Assembly: GCA_965247705.1 (NCBI GenBank)
Contig: CBDFHV010000011.1
Span: 17,341 to 81,340 of the forward strand
Direction: 5' to 3'
Length of the DNA stretch: 64,000 nt
DNA from: CBDFHV01 sp965247705
GTDB lineage: Bacteria > Pseudomonadota > Alphaproteobacteria > Rhodospirillales > CAMCUA01
Made by a program: the position numbers and the translations under genes. Below are positions 59,448-64,000 of the stretch, in pieces. The notes beneath the pieces are model-generated. The model was not told the origin of the DNA. It saw only the letters and a list, made by a program, of their open reading frames with translations, and ran no database searches. Position 1 is the stretch's first letter. The number at the start of each line of letters is the position of its first letter.

Positions 59448-62159
59448 TCAGATCTCCGTCGTTTCCGCCCGTTCGAGCTGGTGCTCCGGGGAACGGGAAG
59501 AATTTTCGTCCGAAGATCCGAGGGCCGTCTCCAGAATCTCAATGAGTTGGCGAACGCCGTATGGCTTGACCAGGAAACGGAAGAAAGCCCCCATCGTTTC
59601 CGCGGGCAGTTCGTTGGCATGCCTTTCCGAAGCGACGGCAACGATGGGGGTGCCCGCAAACCCGCTGGCGGTCCGCGGCGACTGGAGGAAACCTGGATTG
59701 AGCCTGACGACACTATCCAGATCGACCAGCAACGCATCCGGTTGAATGGCGTCGATGGGCTCGCTGCCGAGGGTCTCGGCCGTCCCCCTTTCAACGCTGG
59801 CACCGGGGACCCGGGCGGCGATCTGACACAGGAGTTCCAGATTCTCCGGGCCGTCGCCGATGCAGAGCACTGTTCTGTTTGGATGCAGATAGGGCACCAT
59901 CGCAGCGTTCGTAGACTGCGTCGCGTTATCGGAATCGCAATCCGGGACGTCGCCTTCGGCGGCGGGCAGGCGGAACCAGAAGGTCGTGCCGCCGCCGGTC
60001 GCAGGCTTGAAACCGATGGTGCCCCCCATCAGTTCCACCAGGTGCTTGCAAAGGCTCAAGCCGATTCCGGTGCCCTCCACGTCGGAAGTTTCGGCCCCCA
60101 GCCGGTTGAAAGGCTGGAACAGCTCCCCTTGTCGTTCGATGGGGATGCCTGGACCCGCGTCCGTCACTTCGATTCGGATGAAGGACGCGCCCTCATTGCC
60201 GACGGTAACGCTGACCTCGCCACCAGGACCGTTGTATTTGATGGCGTTGGATAGAAGGTTGAACAGTACTTGGCGCAGCCGCTTGTGATCCGCTCGGACG
60301 GCGCAGGTGGCGCAGAGGTAGCGGAGCGACACGTCGATATCCCGCTCGCCGGCTAGGGTCTGCACGATGGCCAGCGCCTCCTTGACGATGGGCTCCGGGT
60401 CCAGGTCGGCAAGTGAGATCCCGACATTCCCGGTTTCGATCCTGGTCAGGTCGAGCACTTCATCGATCAGGTCGAGAAGATGTTTCGCGCTGTGCAGTAT
60501 GTAGTCGACGTATTCGGACTGCTTTTCGGCCAACGGCTGCTTGGGGTTGTGTTGCAGAAGCTGGCCGAATCCCAGGATGGCGTTCATGGGGGTGCGCAAC
60601 TCATGGCTCATGTTGGACAGGAAGTTGGACTTGGCCCGATTTGCCCGTTCGGCCTCCTCCTTGGCCCAGGTTAACGCCGCTTCCGCTTCCTTGCGCTCGG
60701 TGATGTCGCGGATAATGCCGGTGAAAGCGCGATTTCCATCCACTTTCATTTCACCAATCGCCAGGTCGATGGGGAATGTGGTGCCATCCTTGCGCCGCCC
60801 GACGACTTCGCGGCCGACGCCGATTATTTTCGCGGGGCCTCCCATGGAATATTGCGCGATGTATGAATCGTGTTTTTCCGCATCCCTTCCCGCCATGAGT
60901 ATGGAAAGATTCTGGCCGACCAACTCCCCCGGTCCGTAGCCGAATATACGCTCCGTCGCCGGGTTCACCGACAGAATGACGCCCCGGTCGCCAGAGGTGA
61001 TGATACCGTCGACGACGTTCTCCAGCACCATGCGCAACCGTTCCTCGCTTTGGCGAAGTGCGGCTTCGGCATAGCGCCGTTCTGTGATCTCTTGCTGCAT
61101 GTGGTGGGTGCGTTCGTGGACCTCCATTTCCAGCTCATCACGGCTGCGCCGCACGGCCGATTCGGCTTCGCGGCGGGCGAGATCGGCGCTCCAGCGATCG
61201 GTAATATCCTGCACGGTACCGAGAAGACGGACGGATCTGCCGACCTCGTCGGTCATCGCCTCGGTTTGCTCCTGGACGAAGCGGACCTCGCCGTCCGGTC
61301 GAACGATTCGGTGCTCGTAGTTCTCTTCCGTCCCGGCTTGCCGATTTCGCCTTACCGCTTCCTCGACGCTCGCCCGGTCGGCGGGATAGACCAAGTCGAG
61401 GAGGCCTTCAAGGGTGGGGGTGAAACGGTCAGGATCCAGGCCAAAGATCCTGTAAACCTCGTCGGACCACCATAGGCTACCCGTGGCGAGGTCGCTTTCC
61501 CAATTGCCGATGCGGGCGATCCGTTGGACATCGGCCAGTCGAGCTTGGTTGACCCGCAGCAGGTGAACCGCTCGCCGACGCTCTTCGGTCTCTCGGGTCA
61601 ACAGGAGCGCGCGCTGGCTCACGTGCCGCCGCAACGCGACGTTCCAGCCAATGGTGCCCAGAAGCATCAAGACCGCCACGGCTGACGCCACGACCGCGAC
61701 GGTGAAATATTGTGCCAGCCTATCCTGTTGTATTCGTTGGGGATTGATGACAAACGACATGGCATCGAAGGAGTCCGTCGCCAGTCCCGCGCCCGCAACG
61801 GACTTGTGCATCCGAGCCCATTGAGTTTGGTTGACCTGACCGAGCTCGACGAATTGATACCTCGTCAACGTGGTCACTTCCTTGGCCTGGAGATCCCCTA
61901 CCGGAAGCGTGTCGGCGCGCGCAGAAGTCCCGACGGGTTTTTGCGGGATGATGACCGCCGTCATCGCGGAGCGTGCCTCCACGTCAAGACCGGCGTAGCG
62001 GTCGTGTCCCTCCCTTCGGGCAGCGTCGTCGCCCTTGAACTGGAACTGTTGATCCCAGCGCAATTGCGGAACAACCCGGTCGTCGGCCATGGCGGACACC
62101 GCCCAGAGCACCGACATCGTGATCGCGAAACGTCGCAAGACCGGCACTTTCCGTCTCAT
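59448..62159 (-). CDS. Hybrid PAS sensor histidine kinase with shortened NMT1-like sensor
   Basis: A 903-residue membrane kinase. In order: signal/anchor (about 10-25), a periplasmic part (27-150) resembling a cut-down NMT1/THI5-like binding domain (QLRWDQQFQFKGDDAARREG and later SFVINPQRIQQD), a TM helix (about 152-174), PAS with PAC (about 215-325), coiled linker, PAS (about 372-490), HisKA with His519 (NFLSNMSHELRTP), HATPase (NLLSNAIKYN, DAGPGIP, GTGIGLSL) and a C-terminal receiver (about 763-885) with Asp813 in LLVDLDS. The receiver's acidic pair is weakened (CIGDGP). A normal NMT1 domain is about 200 residues, so ligand binding is doubtful. No response regulator is beside it. Confidence 0.87.
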   Translation of the reverse strand: MRRKVPVLRRFAITMSVLWAVSAMADDRVVPQLRWDQQFQFKGDDAARREGHDRYAGLDVEARSAMTAVIIPQKPVGTSARADTLPVGDLQAKEVTTLTRYQFVELGQVNQTQWARMHKSVAGAGLATDSFDAMSFVINPQRIQQDRLAQYFTVAVVASAVAVLMLLGTIGWNVALRRHVSQRALLLTRETEERRRAVHLLRVNQARLADVQRIARIGNWESDLATGSLWWSDEVYRIFGLDPDRFTPTLEGLLDLVYPADRASVEEAVRRNRQAGTEENYEHRIVRPDGEVRFVQEQTEAMTDEVGRSVRLLGTVQDITDRWSADLARREAESAVRRSRDELEMEVHERTHHMQQEITERRYAEAALRQSEERLRMVLENVVDGIITSGDRGVILSVNPATERIFGYGPGELVGQNLSILMAGRDAEKHDSYIAQYSMGGPAKIIGVGREVVGRRKDGTTFPIDLAIGEMKVDGNRAFTGIIRDITERKEAEAALTWAKEEAERANRAKSNFLSNMSHELRTPMNAILGFGQLLQHNPKQPLAEKQSEYVDYILHSAKHLLDLIDEVLDLTRIETGNVGISLADLDPEPIVKEALAIVQTLAGERDIDVSLRYLCATCAVRADHKRLRQVLFNLLSNAIKYNGPGGEVSVTVGNEGASFIRIEVTDAGPGIPIERQGELFQPFNRLGAETSDVEGTGIGLSLCKHLVELMGGTIGFKPATGGGTTFWFRLPAAEGDVPDCDSDNATQSTNAAMVPYLHPNRTVLCIGDGPENLELLCQIAARVPGASVERGTAETLGSEPIDAIQPDALLVDLDSVVRLNPGFLQSPRTASGFAGTPIVAVASERHANELPAETMGAFFRFLVKPYGVRQLIEILETALGSSDENSSRSPEHQLERAETTEI

Positions 62160-62229
62160 CAGTTTGCGTCACACGGTTTCCTCATCGACGAACTGTTCCG
62201 CCCGCCGCCCTGGTCGCTATTCTGGTGCC

Positions 62230-64000
62230 CTAGCCATGTCGCACCGTGGCCAGGAATTCGTCGACCGTGGTCCGCAGGCGCTCCGACAACTGGGCCATGG
62301 TGTTGGACGCCTCGAGGACGTTCGCCGCCGACTGGCCCGTCTGGTCGGCGGCCTCGGTGACTCCGGCGACGTTCTGGCTGACTTCCTGGGTGCCGGCGGC
62401 GGCTTCTTGCACGTTGCGGGCGATCTCCTGGGTGGCGGCGCCCTGCTCCTCCACCGCCGAGGCGACCGTGGTGGCGATCTCGTTGATCTTGCCGATGGTC
62501 TGGCCAATTCCCTGGATGGCGCCAACCGCGTCCTGGGTGGCGCTCTGGATCTGGTTGATTTGGGCGCCGATTTCTTCCGTTGCCCGGCCCGTCTGGTTGG
62601 CCAGGTTTTTCACTTCCGCCGCCACCACGGCGAACCCCTTGCCGGCTTCGCCGGCGCGGGCCGCCTCGATGGTGGCGTTCAGGGACAGGAGATTTGTTTG
62701 ATTGGCGATATCGTTGATCAGGGTCACCACCTCGCCAATGCGTTCCGCAGCCTCGGAGAGGCCCGCGACCATGGAGTTGGTGCGCTCGGCTTCCGACACC
62801 GCGGCCTGGGAGATGCTTGTCGATTCGGCGACCTGGCGGCTGATCTCGGAAACCGTGGACGACAGCTCCTCGGCCGCCGAGGCAACGGTCTGCACGTTGC
62901 CCGACGCCTGTTCGGCGGCGGCCCCCACGGCCATCGACTGTTGGCTGGTTTCCTGGGCCGTGGACGTCATGCCTTCGGCCGACGATTGCATCTGGTCGGA
63001 TACCGAGGTCAGGGAGGTAATAACGTCACCGACGGAGCCTTCGAAGTCATTGGCCAAGGCTTGGGTCGCGGCTTGCTTCTCCTCCTCGGCCCGCTCCGCC
63101 TGGGCCTTCTGTTCCACCTCCAAGCGGCGCATTTCGTGGGCATTGTCCTTGAATACCTGGACCGACGCGGCCATTCCGCCGAACTCGTCGCCGCGGTCGC
63201 GCCCCGGGACTTCCATTTCCAGGCGTCCCTGGGCCAGTTCGACCATCGCCGCGCCCATCGCTTGGATGGGGGTGGCGAACGAACGCCCGGCCCACCATCC
63301 GGCGAGGGCCACGGCACCCATCGAGATGCCGAGCGCCATCAGCATGCGGATGATCGTGTTGTCCCACTCCGCATAGGCCTCGCCCTCCGGGGCACGCACA
63401 AGCGCCGACCACCCCAACCCGGGATAGCCATAGGCGCCCGCGGTGTGGGCATAGCCGGCGGCCTGGTAGATCTTCTTGCGGGCATGGAACGAGCTTTCCA
63501 GGACGCCACTGCCGCCATCGACCGCGGCGACCGCCGATTCGACCCCGGCCTTTGCCAGGTTAATCTTTCCGATTACCTCGAAATTTCGCTTGTACGTGGT
63601 CCAGCCCTGACCCTTGGGGTCGTAATCGACGATGATCCGACCCTGGTCGTCGAGCATGGTGACCTCGGCGTTTTCCACGCCGGCTTTCGCCAGGTCGGCA
63701 TAGAATGCGGCGACGATGTCTTCCACCAGGCCGAAGTCCGCGAAATTGACCCACACGGCCACGGTCTCGCCATCGGCGTTCTTGACCGGCGCCGCGAATG
63801 TCATGACGAACTGGCCTTCGCCGTGGATTTGGTCGATCAGGGAATCGCGATGGGGCGGTTCGACGACTGTCCCCTTAACGCCGCCGGTTCCCTCCAGGAA
63901 CCGGCCTTGCAGCGCCGCCACGAGCCAGGATGCATCGGCGAAGGACTCGTCGTAGAGGCCGTCGGTGGCGAGTTTCTGGCCCGCGGCATTCACCGAATTG
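62230..64000 (-). CDS. Methyl-accepting chemotaxis protein (5' end cut by window)
   Basis: At least 587 residues; the frame is open at the right edge, so the N-terminus, including a first TM helix, is missing. Present are a periplasmic Cache-like sensor domain (VAVWVNFADFGLVEDIVAAF, MLDDQGRIIVDYDPKGQGW, YGYPGLGWSALVRAPEGEAY), a TM helix (MLMALGISMGAVALAGWWAG), HAMP (about 235-290) and the cytoplasmic hairpin with the conserved tip DIANQTNLLSLNATIEAARA. It ends ATVRHG without a CheR-tethering pentapeptide. No che genes are in the window. Confidence 0.93.
   Translation of the reverse strand, partial: NSVNAAGQKLATDGLYDESFADASWLVAALQGRFLEGTGGVKGTVVEPPHRDSLIDQIHGEGQFVMTFAAPVKNADGETVAVWVNFADFGLVEDIVAAFYADLAKAGVENAEVTMLDDQGRIIVDYDPKGQGWTTYKRNFEVIGKINLAKAGVESAVAAVDGGSGVLESSFHARKKIYQAAGYAHTAGAYGYPGLGWSALVRAPEGEAYAEWDNTIIRMLMALGISMGAVALAGWWAGRSFATPIQAMGAAMVELAQGRLEMEVPGRDRGDEFGGMAASVQVFKDNAHEMRRLEVEQKAQAERAEEEKQAATQALANDFEGSVGDVITSLTSVSDQMQSSAEGMTSTAQETSQQSMAVGAAAEQASGNVQTVASAAEELSSTVSEISRQVAESTSISQAAVSEAERTNSMVAGLSEAAERIGEVVTLINDIANQTNLLSLNATIEAARAGEAGKGFAVVAAEVKNLANQTGRATEEIGAQINQIQSATQDAVGAIQGIGQTIGKINEIATTVASAVEEQGAATQEIARNVQEAAAGTQEVSQNVAGVTEAADQTGQSAANVLEASNTMAQLSERLRTTVDEFLATVRHG

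Overview
The window is high-GC chromosomal DNA from an alphaproteobacterium, most likely Rhodospirillales-like. The evidence is the his operon order (hisB, DUF2628, hisH, hisA, hisF, hisE, HIT protein) next to a divergent hslVU pair, the thioredoxin/TPR - Lon N-domain - Trm112 - DUF971 string, the ftsK-lolA-xthA string, and protein sequences typical of that group. No plasmid, phage or CRISPR functions were seen.

Layout. 1-2400: the tail of an unknown gene, an amidase and an IS6-family element. 2660-10180: tRNA-Gly, an IS630 element, the thioredoxin-to-DUF971 string, endonuclease III, a small lipoprotein, two nested CACAGAG repeat loci and an IS1380 element. 10200-15940: a bactofilin, a CysZ/EI24-like membrane protein, adenosine kinase, and two family-9 glycosyltransferases around a methyltransferase (envelope polysaccharide). 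15880-24210: an AmpG-like permease, dtd, the his operon and hslVU behind a likely heat-shock promoter. 24210-25160: a small ParDE-like toxin-antitoxin cassette between two copies of the hslU 3' tail, with a 97-bp MITE-like element and a gene fragment. 25150-26440: a GNAT acetyltransferase and an unrecognised protein.

26600-30960 is the most unusual part. A small exported protein with three CNPC motifs and a cytochrome P460-like protein carrying fifteen CNPC repeats (30 cysteines) lie near a divergent lipoprotein of the formylglycine-generating-enzyme family. Two IS5-family elements have inserted at this locus. 31100-33730 holds an Hpt/degenerate-receiver protein and three exported CxxxC proteins ending with SCO1, which suggests copper or cytochrome oxidase maturation.

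33800-48270 is mostly housekeeping: ispG, a nuclease-like protein, a DUF302 + YeeE/YedE pair, a UbiH-type hydroxylase, a DapC-like aminotransferase, ftsK-lolA-xthA, a ThDP enzyme and an EmrAB-type efflux pair. 48280-58470 looks like a catabolic island with a CoA ligase, two oxidoreductases, a hotdog dehydratase, an enolase-superfamily enzyme, two sugar-phosphate-isomerase-like paralogs, DUF993 and a MetE-like protein. The end carries dapD, a large hybrid histidine kinase and a chemoreceptor cut by the window edge.

Functions were assigned by reading motifs and family resemblance; no search was run. Most start codons were chosen by family length, Shine-Dalgarno sites and overlaps.
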